Below, one piece after another: positions 28,748 to 38,611 of a DNA stretch of 64,000 nt (within the stretch, counting starts at the first letter, position 1; the number at the start of each line of letters is the position of its first letter). The stretch comes from Sphingomonas kyeonggiensis (lineage in GTDB: Bacteria; Pseudomonadota; Alphaproteobacteria; Sphingomonadales; Sphingomonadaceae). Where the stretch lies: the NCBI RefSeq assembly GCF_014196745.1, contig NZ_JACIEH010000001.1, positions 1,054,001 through 1,118,000 of the forward strand, written 5' to 3'. The notes beneath the pieces are model-generated. The model had not been told where the DNA came from. It did not search any database and saw only the letters and a program-made list of their open reading frames with translations. A program made the translations under genes and the position numbers.

Positions 28748-29284
28748 ATGCGTCTTTTCGAAATTGCAGCCCTCGCAGCCCTGGCCGTCGCGGCCCCGGC
28801 CCATGCCGCCGATCTCGCGACGATCGATTGCGTGATCGGCAAGCTCAAGCCGGCGCTCCAGGCGCAGATCTCCAAGGATGTCACCCGCAACATGGGGGAG
28901 GGCGCCGCCGTGCGCCCCACCTATGATCCGGCGGTGGGCAGCGGCATTTCGGTTGCCGCCAAGGAATGCGCGAACGCGAACAAATGGTCCGAAGCGGCGC
29001 TGGATGCTGCGCGGGTCTACACGCTCGCCAAGCTCGGCCTGCCGATCGCGGAGACGTTCGTGTCCGCGCAGGGATTCGAAATCGGGGAGCTGGAATCGCA
29101 GTTCGACGGGCTGCCCGAAGACCTGCGGAATCGGCCGCTCACCACCGCGGACATGCAGAAACTGGTGATCGCCTCGGTCACCGACGAAGCGAAGCAGACT
29201 CGCGCCAACGCGGCGCTGCTCAACAAATATTTCCTCTTTCTCAGCACCGTCCGCTACGCGGCCTGGCAATTTTCGGAAGCCTGA
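28748..29284 (+). CDS. Secreted protein of unknown function
   Basis: 178 residues. Signal peptide MRLFEIAALAALAVAAPAHA; the mature protein is largely helical with two cysteines (TIDCVIGKL and AAKECANANK). Contains LAKLGLPIAETFVSAQGFEI and a final aromatic segment FLFLSTVRYAAWQFSEA. No family recognised. It follows fabG by 29 bp and could be read through from it, but a link to lipid synthesis is not shown. Confidence 0.75.
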   Translation: MRLFEIAALAALAVAAPAHAADLATIDCVIGKLKPALQAQISKDVTRNMGEGAAVRPTYDPAVGSGISVAAKECANANKWSEAALDAARVYTLAKLGLPIAETFVSAQGFEIGELESQFDGLPEDLRNRPLTTADMQKLVIASVTDEAKQTRANAALLNKYFLFLSTVRYAAWQFSEA

Positions 29285-29385
29285 CCGTCCGCGCCGGTGC
29301 GCGCACCCTCTTGCAACGACACCATGTGCGATCTAGGTGCGTTCCAACGATATTGAGCCCCTAGCTACAAAGGAAAACAGGGACC

Positions 29386-29634
29386 ATGGCCACTCAGGAA
29401 GAGATCACCACCCGCGTGACTGCGCTCGTCGTCGATCACCTCGGTGTCGACGCCAACGACGTCACGCCGACGGCGAGCTTCATTGATGACCTGGGCGCCG
29501 ACAGTCTCGACATCGTCGAGCTGGTGATGGCGTTCGAAGAAGAGTTCGGTGTCGAGATCCCCGACGACGCGGCTGAGAAGATCAGCACCGTCGGCGACGC
29601 GGTCTCCTACATCTCCGAGCACCAGGCGGGCTGA
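29386..29634 (+). CDS. acpP: Acyl carrier protein
   Basis: 82 residues, acidic. The phosphopantetheine attachment Ser40 sits in [20 protein letters not shown], followed by [20 protein letters not shown]. It carries growing acyl chains. AAAGGAAAACAGGG lies upstream of the ATG. A strong terminator follows at 29683, suggesting that acpP is made in excess over fabF. Confidence 0.98.
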   Translation: MATQEEITTRVTALVVDHLGVDANDVTPTASFIDDLGADSLDIVELVMAFEEEFGVEIPDDAAEKISTVGDAVSYISEHQAG

Positions 29635-29682
29635 TCGCCCTCCAGGCGATCGCGCCCTTATGGGCCGAGCTTGAGAATCCAG

Positions 29683-29733
29683 CGGCTCCCCGTCCCGGGC
29701 TCGAAAAGAGTTGGGCGGGGAGCCGTTTTGTTT
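29683..29733 (+). terminator. Intrinsic terminator or attenuator between acpP and fabF
   Basis: Stem CGGCTCCCCG/CGGGGAGCCG followed by TTTTGTTTT, 49 bp after the acpP stop and 67 bp before the fabF start. It probably lets most acpP transcripts stop before fabF. Confidence 0.85.
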
Positions 29734-29800
29734 TGGCCGTGAAACCCGGTATTTAACCGGCTTTCATGCGCAATGTTGAGAAGTTGGACGGAGAAATCGG

Positions 29801-31060
29801 ATGCGCCGTGTAGTTGTCACCGGCCTTGGCCTCGTCACCCCGCTGGGCGCGGACGTCGAGACCGCCTGGAAGAACATCATCGCCGCCAAGTCGGGCGCTG
29901 GCACGATCACGCGATTCGACGCGACCGATTTCCAGAGCAACTATGCCTGCGAAGTGAAGGGTCCGGACCATGAATATGGCTTCGACCCGGGCAAGCGCGT
30001 CGACCACAAGATCCAGCGCCAGGTCGATCCGTTCATCGTCTACGGCATCGATGCCGCCGGCCAGGCGATCGAGGATGCCGGCCTGCTCGACATGGACGAG
30101 GCGACCCGTTTCCGCGCCGGCTGCTCGATCGGTTCGGGCATCGGCGGCCTGCCGGGCATCGAGAGCGAATCGCTCGTCCTCGCCGAAAAGGGCCCGAAGC
30201 GCGTCAGCCCGCACTTCGTCCATGGCCGCCTGATCAACCTGATCTCGGGCCAGGTCAGCATCAAATACGGCCTGATGGGCCCGAATCACGCCGTGGTCAC
30301 CGCCTGCTCGACCGGGGCGCACTCGATCGGCGACGCCGCGCGGATGATCGCGATGGACGATGCCGACATCATGCTCGCCGGCGGCTCCGAGAGCACGGTC
30401 TGCCCGATCGGCATCGCCGGCTTCGGCCAGGCCCGCGCGCTCTCCACCGGCTTCCGCGACGATCCCACCAAGGCGAGCCGCCCCTGGGACCAGGGCCGCG
30501 ACGGCTTCGTCATGGGCGAAGGCGCTGGCGTGGTGGTGCTCGAGGAATATGAGCACGCCAAGGCGCGCGGCGCGAAGATCTATGCCGAAGTGGTCGGCTA
30601 TGGCCTGTCGGGCGACGCCTATCACGTCACCGCGCCGCATCCGGAAGGCTCGGGCGCGTTCCGCTCGATGCAGATGGCGGTGAAGAAGTCGGGCCTGGCC
30701 CTGTCGGACATCGACTATATCAACGCCCATGGCACCTCGACGCCGCTCGGCGACGAGCTCGAGCTGGGCGCGGTCCGCCGCCTGTTCGGCAGCGACATCG
30801 GCAGCTTGTCGATGAGCTCGACCAAGTCGGCGATCGGCCACCTGCTCGGCGGTGCCGGCGCGGTGGAGAGCATCTTCTGCATCCTGGCGCTGCGCGACCA
30901 GATCGTCCCGCCGACGCTCAACCTCGACAATCCGAGCGAGAATTGCGCGGGCGTCGATCTCGTCCCGCACAAGGCCAAGGAGCGCAAGGTGAAGGCCGTG
31001 CTGAACAATTCGTTCGGCTTCGGCGGCACCAATGCCAGCCTGGTGATGAAGGCTGTCTGA
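29801..31060 (+). CDS. fabF: 3-oxoacyl-ACP synthase II
   Basis: 419 residues, thiolase fold. Active-site Cys169 in VVTACSTGAHSIG; the two catalytic His in INAHGTSTPLGD and STKSAIGHLLGGAG; C-terminal NNSFGFGGTNASLV. Condenses malonyl-ACP with acyl-ACP. GGAG lies upstream. The stop overlaps the probable beginning of the mltG reading frame. Confidence 0.97.
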   Translation: MRRVVVTGLGLVTPLGADVETAWKNIIAAKSGAGTITRFDATDFQSNYACEVKGPDHEYGFDPGKRVDHKIQRQVDPFIVYGIDAAGQAIEDAGLLDMDEATRFRAGCSIGSGIGGLPGIESESLVLAEKGPKRVSPHFVHGRLINLISGQVSIKYGLMGPNHAVVTACSTGAHSIGDAARMIAMDDADIMLAGGSESTVCPIGIAGFGQARALSTGFRDDPTKASRPWDQGRDGFVMGEGAGVVVLEEYEHAKARGAKIYAEVVGYGLSGDAYHVTAPHPEGSGAFRSMQMAVKKSGLALSDIDYINAHGTSTPLGDELELGAVRRLFGSDIGSLSMSSTKSAIGHLLGGAGAVESIFCILALRDQIVPPTLNLDNPSENCAGVDLVPHKAKERKVKAVLNNSFGFGGTNASLVMKAV

Positions 31061-31130
31061 AGACACGCCAACGCCGGCACCGGCCGCACAGCCTGCCAAG
31101 CCCGTCCGGAAACGGCGGCTTGGCGGCTGC

Positions 31131-32081
31131 GTGCTGCTCGTCGCCATCCTGGTACTGGTCGCGCTCGGCATGGGCGTCCTCCAGCTCTGGGGCGGGGCGG
31201 GGCCGGCCCGGCAGAATATCTCGGTTCTGATCCCGGAAGGTTCGAGCCTGTCGCGCGCCGCGACCGAGCTGGAAAAGGCCGGCGCGATCGGCTCGGCCCG
31301 CCAGTTCCTGATCCTCGCCAAGGTGCTGGGCAGCGGCGACCCGATCAAGGCGGGCGAATATCGCGTGCCGGCCCGGCTCAGCCAGTCCGACATCCTCAAG
31401 ATGATGCAGGGCGGCAAGACGCTCCAGCGCTTCGTGACGATCCCCGAGGGCACGCCCTCGATCCTGGTCTACGAGACGCTGATGAAGGCGCCGCAGCTCA
31501 GCGGCGAGATCCAGGTCCCGGCCGAAGGTTCGGTGCTGCCCGACAGCTATGCCTATAATCGCGGCGACACCCGCCAGGCGGTGCTCGATCGCATGCAGAA
31601 GGCGATGGCGACCTATCTCGCCAAGGCCTGGGAAGCGCGCAAGCCGGGTATCGCGGTCAGCAGCCCGAACGAGGCGCTGAACCTCGCCGCGATCGTCGAG
31701 AAGGAAACCGGCAAGCCCGAGGAGCGCAAGACGGTCGCCGCGGTCTACTCGAACCGCCTGCGCCAGAACATGCCGCTCCAGGCCGATCCGACCTTCATCT
31801 ACCCGATCACCAAGGGCAAGCCGCTCGGCCGCCGCCCGCTCCTCTCCGAAGTGCACGCGAAGAACGCGTACAACACCTATGAGAAGACCGGCCTGCCGAT
31901 CGGCCCGATCACCAATCCCGGCCGCGCCAGCATCGACGCCGTGCTCGATCCGGCGACCTCCTCGGCGCTGTATTTCGTCGCCGACGGCACCGGCGGCCAT
32001 GTGTTCGCCGACACGCTCGAGCAGCACAACGCCAACGTGCAGAAATGGTACGCCATCCGCCGGGCACGCGGCGAGATGTGA
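31131..32081 (+). CDS. mltG: Endolytic murein transglycosylase MltG
   Basis: 316 residues from GTG 31131, with a membrane anchor right at the N-terminus (MLLVAILVLVALGMGVLQLW), a LysM-like domain, and the YceG/MltG catalytic domain: IVEKETGKPEERKTVAAVYS (catalytic Glu in EKET), NRLRQNMPLQADPTFIYPIT, TYEKTGLPIGPITNPGRASI and YFVADGTGGHVFA. Cleaves nascent glycan strands in the inner-membrane periplasm. The frame stays open 26 codons upstream to a CTG at 31053, encoding a Pro/Ala/Arg/Lys-rich tail (KPVRKRRLGG) that would give the helix its usual inside-positive flank. The true start may therefore be non-canonical and overlap fabF. Confidence 0.92.
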   Translation: MLLVAILVLVALGMGVLQLWGGAGPARQNISVLIPEGSSLSRAATELEKAGAIGSARQFLILAKVLGSGDPIKAGEYRVPARLSQSDILKMMQGGKTLQRFVTIPEGTPSILVYETLMKAPQLSGEIQVPAEGSVLPDSYAYNRGDTRQAVLDRMQKAMATYLAKAWEARKPGIAVSSPNEALNLAAIVEKETGKPEERKTVAAVYSNRLRQNMPLQADPTFIYPITKGKPLGRRPLLSEVHAKNAYNTYEKTGLPIGPITNPGRASIDAVLDPATSSALYFVADGTGGHVFADTLEQHNANVQKWYAIRRARGEM

Positions 32082-32086
32082 TCCTT

Positions 32087-32240
32087 ATTCCCTCTCCCGC
32101 CTGCGGGAGAGGGTGGTCGAGCGAAGCGAGACCGGGTGAGGGTGGAAAGGGGAGGCAGGCACTTCGCCCGCAGTATTCACCCTCACCCTTCCGCCGACTT
32201 TGTCGGCTCCCTCCCTCTCCCGCAGGCGGGAGAGGGAATT
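32087..32240. repeat. Large intergenic inverted-repeat element, Pro-type arms
   Basis: 154 bp with outer arms ATTCCCTCTCCCGCCTGCGG and CCGCAGGCGGGAGAGGGAAT that are perfect inverted repeats, each itself containing a hairpin (TCTCCCGC.TGCGGGAGA). The interior holds GGTCGAGCGAAGCGAGACC and TCCGCCGACTTTGTCGGC hairpins. It lies between mltG and the peptidase gene and may act as a terminator. Different family from the REPIN-like copies. Confidence 0.8.
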
Positions 32241-32319
32241 AGCTCAGCCCCCAGCTTGCCTCCCCCATCGCGGCATGTAACATTGTTGCGTCATCGCCAC
32301 GAAACGGGGGAATTTCCGC

Positions 32320-33927
32320 ATGCATCGCCTTGCTCTCACCAGCCTTTTGCTCGCCACCACCGCGCCGGCCTGGGCGCAGGACAAGGCCGAGCAACCGGCG
32401 GCGAAGGGGCAGGGCTATCGCGAGCAGATGAAGGCGGAGGTCGAGGCGGCCTGGGCGCGTCCGCCGGTAGAGGAAGCCAGCGCGGTCAGCCATGGCAGCG
32501 TGACGGTCGAGGGCCAGAGCATCGCCTATACCGCCACCGCGGGCACGCTCACCATCCGCGACGACGAGGGCAAGCCGACCGCCTCCTATTTCTACACCGC
32601 CTATACCCGAGATGGGGCGAAGGGGCCGCGCCCGGTCACCTTCTTCTACAATGGCGGGCCCGGCTCGCCGACGATCTGGCTGCACATGGGCAGCTTCGCG
32701 CCGGTGCGCGTGACGACGGCCAATCCCGAATATATCCGTCCCGCGCCCTATGGCTTCGGCCCCAATCCCCATTCGCTGATCGACAAGACCGACATGGTGT
32801 TCGTCGACGCGATCGGCGCCGGCTGGTCGCGGCCGCTCGGCGACAAGACGGGCAAGGATTTCTGGGGCGTCGACCAGGACGCCGACGGCTTCGCCCGCGC
32901 GATCCTGCGCTACACCAGCAAGTTCAACCGCTGGGCCTCGCCGAAATTCCTGTTCGGCGAGAGCTATGGCACGCTGCGCAACCCGGTGGTCGCTGCCAAG
33001 CTCGAAGCAGCGGGGCTCAGCCTCAACGGCATGGTCCAGTTCTCGACGATCATGAACTATGGCGTGCGCCAGCCGGGCTACGACCAGAATTACCTCACCC
33101 TGTTCCCGACCATGGCGGCGACCGCCTGGTACCATAACCGGCTGCAGAACCGTCCGGCGGACCTGCGCGTCTTCCTCGACGAGGTCCGCGCCTTCACCAG
33201 CGGCGCCTATGCCGCGGCGCTGGCCAAGGGTTCGACGATCTCGCCCGAGGAAAAGGCCGCGGTGGCGGCGAAGATGGCCGCCTATACCGGCATCAGCGAA
33301 GCCTATATCCTGCGCGCCGACCTGCGCCTCACCCTGCCGCGCTTCCAGACCGAGCTGCTGCGCGACCGCCGCGTGGCGGTGGGGCGGCTCGATTCGCGCT
33401 ATCTGCTGACCGTCACCGACGCCAATGCCGACAGCCCCGAGGACGATCCCGCATCGACCGCGGTGTCGGGCGCCTTCGTCGCGACGTTTCAGGATTATGC
33501 GACCCGCGTACTCGGCTACAAGACCGACATGCCCTATCGCATGACCGCGCGGGGGCCGGGCTTCGACTGGGACTGGAAGCACCGCGCGCCGGGCGACGGC
33601 ACCCATCTGGCGCCCGACAGCGCCGTCGACCTCGCCTATACGATGCGCACCAATCCCTATCTGAAGGTGCTGTTCATCAACGGCTATTATGATTTCGCCA
33701 CGCCCTTTTACGGCGCGGAATTCGACGTCAACCACATGCTGCTCGACCAGCAGCTCCAGAAGAACATCCGCTTCACCTATTATGACGCCGGGCACATGGT
33801 GTATCTGAATCCGGCCACGATGCCCGAGATGCACCGCGATCTCTCGACCTGGTATGACGATGCGCTGCGTGCCGCGGCCTCGAGCACGCCGCCGGCGCGT
33901 CCGGAAGCGAAGGCGGGCAAGAACTGA
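32320..33927 (+). CDS. Secreted S10-family serine carboxypeptidase
   Basis: 535 residues. Signal peptide MHRLALTSLLLATTAPAWAQ. Peptidase S10 fold: oxyanion NGGPGS (111-116), nucleophile Ser215 in LFGESYGTLR, acid Asp458 in INGYYDFATP, His492 in YYDAGHMVYL. These enzymes trim C-terminal residues of peptides outside the cytoplasm. Pro/Ala/Lys-rich tail. Monocistronic, between a large repeat and the convergent haemoglobin gene. Confidence 0.92.
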   Translation: MHRLALTSLLLATTAPAWAQDKAEQPAAKGQGYREQMKAEVEAAWARPPVEEASAVSHGSVTVEGQSIAYTATAGTLTIRDDEGKPTASYFYTAYTRDGAKGPRPVTFFYNGGPGSPTIWLHMGSFAPVRVTTANPEYIRPAPYGFGPNPHSLIDKTDMVFVDAIGAGWSRPLGDKTGKDFWGVDQDADGFARAILRYTSKFNRWASPKFLFGESYGTLRNPVVAAKLEAAGLSLNGMVQFSTIMNYGVRQPGYDQNYLTLFPTMAATAWYHNRLQNRPADLRVFLDEVRAFTSGAYAAALAKGSTISPEEKAAVAAKMAAYTGISEAYILRADLRLTLPRFQTELLRDRRVAVGRLDSRYLLTVTDANADSPEDDPASTAVSGAFVATFQDYATRVLGYKTDMPYRMTARGPGFDWDWKHRAPGDGTHLAPDSAVDLAYTMRTNPYLKVLFINGYYDFATPFYGAEFDVNHMLLDQQLQKNIRFTYYDAGHMVYLNPATMPEMHRDLSTWYDDALRAAASSTPPARPEAKAGKN

Positions 33928-33948
33928 GGCGTCGCGGCGGCTGCGGCG

Positions 33949-34416
33949 TCAGGCGAAGCCGTCGCCGGGCCGCAGCCCCATCTGCCCGTGGTTGTGGATC
34001 GAGATCCCGTTGAGGAAGCTGTTGGCGATCATCCGGGCGCGTTCATGCACATGCTCGGCGGCATCCCCGCCGCCGATTTCCGCCAGCGTCGCGGCGAACA
34101 GGTCCAGCCAGCGCGCGAACATCGGCTTGTCGAGGCCCGGAATGCCGAGATGGACCGGCATCGGTCGCCCCAGATACTCGCCGCTGCTGAACAGGATCGA
34201 GCGCCAAAAGCGCTTCATCTGGTCGAGATGCGGGCTCCAGTCCTTGATGCGTCCGGCGAACACCGGGCCGAGCAGCGGATCGGCCTGGATCCGGGCATAG
34301 AAGCGATCGACCAGCTCGGAGACGAACGCATCGTCGATCCCCATCTCGGCGGCCTGGCGCCTTTTCTCCTCGCGCATGGCCAGGGCGTGGGGGGAGGGCG
34401 TGCCGGTCTTTTCCAT
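33949..34416 (-). CDS. Group III truncated haemoglobin
   Basis: 155 residues from ATG 34416. Compact globin: FVSELVDRFYARIQADPLLG, PVFAGRIKDWSPHLDQMKRF, WRSILFSSGEYLGRPMPVHL, FARWLDLFAATLAEI. The W.PHL..M..FW...L...G.Y.G.P...H pattern is characteristic of group III. Heme-based O2/NO chemistry or sensing is the usual proposal. Frames extending further upstream run into the repeat and are rejected. Confidence 0.9.
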   Translation of the reverse strand: MEKTGTPSPHALAMREEKRRQAAEMGIDDAFVSELVDRFYARIQADPLLGPVFAGRIKDWSPHLDQMKRFWRSILFSSGEYLGRPMPVHLGIPGLDKPMFARWLDLFAATLAEIGGGDAAEHVHERARMIANSFLNGISIHNHGQMGLRPGDGFA

Positions 34417-34494
34417 GGTGGCGATGTGGGGTGGAGGGAGCGGGATGGAAATGGGACATTCGGTCCCAGGATGGCAGCCCGTTCTGATGTATAT

Positions 34495-34862
34495 CGTCAT
34501 CCCGGCGAAAGCCGGGATCTCAGGCGAGGGAGGGGAACGGTGGCCGGCTGGACCTACATCATGACCAACAAGCCGCGCGGCATTCCCTATGTCGGGGTAG
34601 CTGCAAACCTTGCTCAACGCGTGCAACAGCACCGCGAGGGCAAAGGCTCCAAATTCTGCGCACGGTACAACCTCAAAATTCTCGTGCTCGCCGAGCACCA
34701 CGACACGATCGACGACGCGATCCGCCGGGAGAAGATGCTCAAGCAATGGAAGCGCGAGTGGAAAATCGAGCTGATCGAGCGCTCCAATTCCGAATGGCGT
34801 GACCTCTTCTACGACATTCGGGAATAGAGCCGCCCGAGATCCCGGCTTTCGCCGGGATGACG
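34495..34862 (+). mobile_element. 368-bp REPIN-bounded element carrying a GIY-YIG gene
   Basis: Left end 34495-34526 (CGTCATCCCGGCGAAAGCC, GGGATCTCAGGCG) and right end 34836-34862 (GAGATCCCGGCTTTCGCC, GGGATGACG) are inverted copies of the same palindrome found in the short repeats. The sequence inside each end also matches the linker of the 45372 copy: CTCAGGCGA, then a G-rich run ending GGGGAA on the left, and AGCCGC.CGAG on the right directly after the stop codon of the nuclease gene. The gene at 34540-34827 fills the centre. The short REPIN-like copies would be deletion derivatives that lost the gene. Confidence 0.7.
34540..34827 (+). CDS. GIY-YIG nuclease-domain protein
   Basis: 95 residues from GTG 34540, with AGGGG upstream. 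A lone GIY-YIG domain: WTYIMTNKPRGIPYVGVAAN (first strand YIM, second YVG), LAQRVQQHREGKGSKF with the conserved Arg, YNLKILVLAEHH, and the acidic REKMLKQWKREWKIELIE. Such single-domain proteins (UPF0213/YhbQ-like) cleave DNA in a metal-dependent way; the cellular role is mostly unknown. It is enclosed by inverted palindromes that also occur without it elsewhere in this window, so it may be the enzyme that moves or processes them. Confidence 0.88.
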   Translation: MAGWTYIMTNKPRGIPYVGVAANLAQRVQQHREGKGSKFCARYNLKILVLAEHHDTIDDAIRREKMLKQWKREWKIELIERSNSEWRDLFYDIRE

Positions 34863-34878
34863 ATATTTATTGCAGGGC

Positions 34879-34911
34879 CGTCACCCCCGGCGAAAGCCGG
34901 GGCCTCAGGCG
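34879..34911. repeat. Single degenerate REP-like half
   Basis: Reads CGTCACCCCCGGCGAAAGCC then GGGGCCTCAGGCG; it matches the left half of the REPIN family, with both stem strands changed together (CCCCCGGC/GCCGGGG). It directly follows the GIY-YIG element and touches the 3' end of eda. Confidence 0.75.
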
Positions 34912-34912
34912 A

Positions 34913-35521
34913 TCAGCCCTTCAGCGAGGCCGCTTCGCGGGCCAGCGTCTCGACCTGCTCGTAGCTCGCGCCCTTGGGCGTGACCCAGGAGCCGCCGACG
35001 CAGAGGATCGGATCGAAGGCCAGCCATTCCGGCGCGGTCGCGGCCGAGATGCCGCCGGTCGGGCAGAACTTGCACTGGTAGAAGGGGGCGGCGAGCGCCT
35101 TCAGCGCCTTGAGGCCGCCCGAGGTCTCGGCCGGGAAGAACTTGAAATGGGTCAGCCCGAGGTCGAGGCCGCGCATGATGTCGCCGGCATTGGCGACGCC
35201 CGGCAGATAGGGCACGCCGCTGCGGGTGATCGCATCGCCCAGGCGATCGGTCAGGCCCGGCGAGACGATGAACTCGGCATCCGCCTTCATCACCTGCTCG
35301 AACTGTTCGGTGTTGACCACCGTGCCGGCGCCGACGATCGCGCCTTCGACCTTCTTCATCTCGGCGATTGCTTCCAGCGCTGCGCCGGTGCGCAAGGTCA
35401 CTTCGAGCACGCGCAGGCCGCCCTTCACCAGCGCCTCCGCCAGCGGACGGGCCGTGGCGGCGTCTTCGATCACGAGCACCGGGATCACCGGCGCGGTCTG
35501 CATGATGGCTTCGATATTCAA
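34913..35521 (-). CDS. eda: KDPG/KHG aldolase
   Basis: 202 residues from TTG 35521, which overlaps the glk stop (TTGA). Reads MNIEAIMQTAPVIPVLVIED, the usual Eda N-terminus; ATG 35503 is an alternative. Class I aldolase: the Schiff-base lysine is in FKFFPAETSGG, the catalytic Glu in LEVTLRT, and the phosphate site in CPTGGIS. Splits 2-keto-3-deoxy-6-phosphogluconate to pyruvate and glyceraldehyde 3-phosphate. Last gene of the Entner-Doudoroff operon. Confidence 0.95.
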   Translation of the reverse strand: MNIEAIMQTAPVIPVLVIEDAATARPLAEALVKGGLRVLEVTLRTGAALEAIAEMKKVEGAIVGAGTVVNTEQFEQVMKADAEFIVSPGLTDRLGDAITRSGVPYLPGVANAGDIMRGLDLGLTHFKFFPAETSGGLKALKALAAPFYQCKFCPTGGISAATAPEWLAFDPILCVGGSWVTPKGASYEQVETLAREAASLKG

Positions 35522-36486
35522 AGGGCGTGCTCCTGCGCGAATGCCGCGGCGGCGCCGTACAGGCCCGGCTGCGGGTGCGTGATGAGCTTCACCGGAATGG
35601 AGGACATCAGACCCTGGAACCGGCCCTTGGCGACGAACCGCTGGCCGAAGCCCGACTGCAACAGATGGTCCTTCAAGCGCAACCCCAGACCGCCTGCAAT
35701 CACCACGCCCTTGGGCCCGTGGCACAGCGCCAGATCGCCGGCGACCGCGCCGAGGCTCAGGCAGAAGCGGTCGAGCGCGGCCACCGCCACCTCGTCCTTG
35801 CCTTCCAGCGCCAGGCTCCAGATCGCCTTGTCGTCGAGCCGGTGGACCGGCTTGCCCTCGAGCTCGGCCAGCGTCTCGTAGAGCGAGACGATCGCGGGAC
35901 CTGCCACCACGCGTTCTTTGGAGACGCGGGTATAGGTCTTGCGCAGCCGCTTCACGAGCGCGTCCTCGATCGGGTCGAGCGGGGCGAAGTCGCTATGCCC
36001 GCCCTCCGTGGCGATCACATCATATCCGGCGCGGTGGCGGAACACCTGGGCCACGCCCAGGCCGGTGCCCGGGCCGCACACGGTGATCGCGCCCTTGTCG
36101 GGCAGCGCCTCGTCCGGGCCGCACAGGTGGAGGAAATGCTCCGGGCCCATCTGCGCCACGGCGTGGCCGATCGCCTCGAAGTCGTTGACCACCGTCCAGG
36201 TGTCGGCGCCCAGCCGATCGGGGATCAGCGCGGGGCGGATGATCCAGGGATTGTTGGTGAGCTTGATGATGTCGCCGCCGACCGGCGAGGCCACCGCGAG
36301 TGCCGCCGCCTTGGGCAGCGGCCGGCCGAGTTCCTCGCCATAGGCCTGCCAGGCGAGCTGCAGGCTGGGATGCTCGGCGACCTTCTGGGTCATCGGCTCG
36401 CTGATCGAGACGACGCGGCCTTCCGCTACTTCGGCAACGGCAAAGCGGGCATGCGTGCCCCCGATATCGACCGCGACGACTTCCAT
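35518..36486 (-). CDS. glk: Glucokinase
   Basis: 322 residues of the Glk family. ATP-binding MEVVAVDIGGTHARFAVAEV, sugar-site VASPVGGDIIKLTNNPW and VNDFEAIGHAVAQMG, VCGPGTGLGVAQV, ATEGGHSDFAP, and C-terminal GVVIAGGLGLRLK. Phosphorylates glucose, supplying substrate to zwf in the same operon. Overlaps eda by 4 bp. Confidence 0.95.
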   Translation of the reverse strand: MEVVAVDIGGTHARFAVAEVAEGRVVSISEPMTQKVAEHPSLQLAWQAYGEELGRPLPKAAALAVASPVGGDIIKLTNNPWIIRPALIPDRLGADTWTVVNDFEAIGHAVAQMGPEHFLHLCGPDEALPDKGAITVCGPGTGLGVAQVFRHRAGYDVIATEGGHSDFAPLDPIEDALVKRLRKTYTRVSKERVVAGPAIVSLYETLAELEGKPVHRLDDKAIWSLALEGKDEVAVAALDRFCLSLGAVAGDLALCHGPKGVVIAGGLGLRLKDHLLQSGFGQRFVAKGRFQGLMSSIPVKLITHPQPGLYGAAAAFAQEHAL

Positions 36487-36636
36487 TGGGCTCCTGATCC
36501 TCTCGTCCGCCTGGGCCTGTCAACGTTGCCAGACCCGGCCGCGCCCTTCTTCCCGTGTGCGGCGCAGAAGTAAAGGATAACCGTCAGCCGGGGGCAGCCG
36601 CCGACACGCCAAAACCCGTCATCCCGACGCCCAACA

Positions 36637-36718
36637 CGTCATCCCGACGAAAGTCGGGATCTCGTGCGGCTCCTTCCCAGCACCATCGCCTGAGATCCCG
36701 ACTTTCGTCGGGATGACG
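36637..36718. repeat. REPIN-like paired palindrome between edd and glk, A-T variant
   Basis: 82 bp. Halves read CGTCATCCCGACGAAAGTC and GACTTTCGTCGGGATGACG. Compared with the other copies the stem pair G-C is replaced by A-T in both halves (CCCGACGAAAGTCGGG versus CCCGGCGAAAGCCGGG), so pairing is kept. Linker CTCGTGCGGCTCC...TCGCCTGAG as at 41139. An extra partial copy, CGTCATCCCGACG, lies 20 bp before it (36617). Confidence 0.9.
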
Positions 36719-36726
36719 GTTGAAGG

Positions 36727-38550
<1,824 letters not shown>

Positions 38551-38611
38551 ATACTCATTCCATTGGCACTAACTGCAGTCGCTGTTCCCCGGCCTGTGCC
38601 GGGGATCGGCT

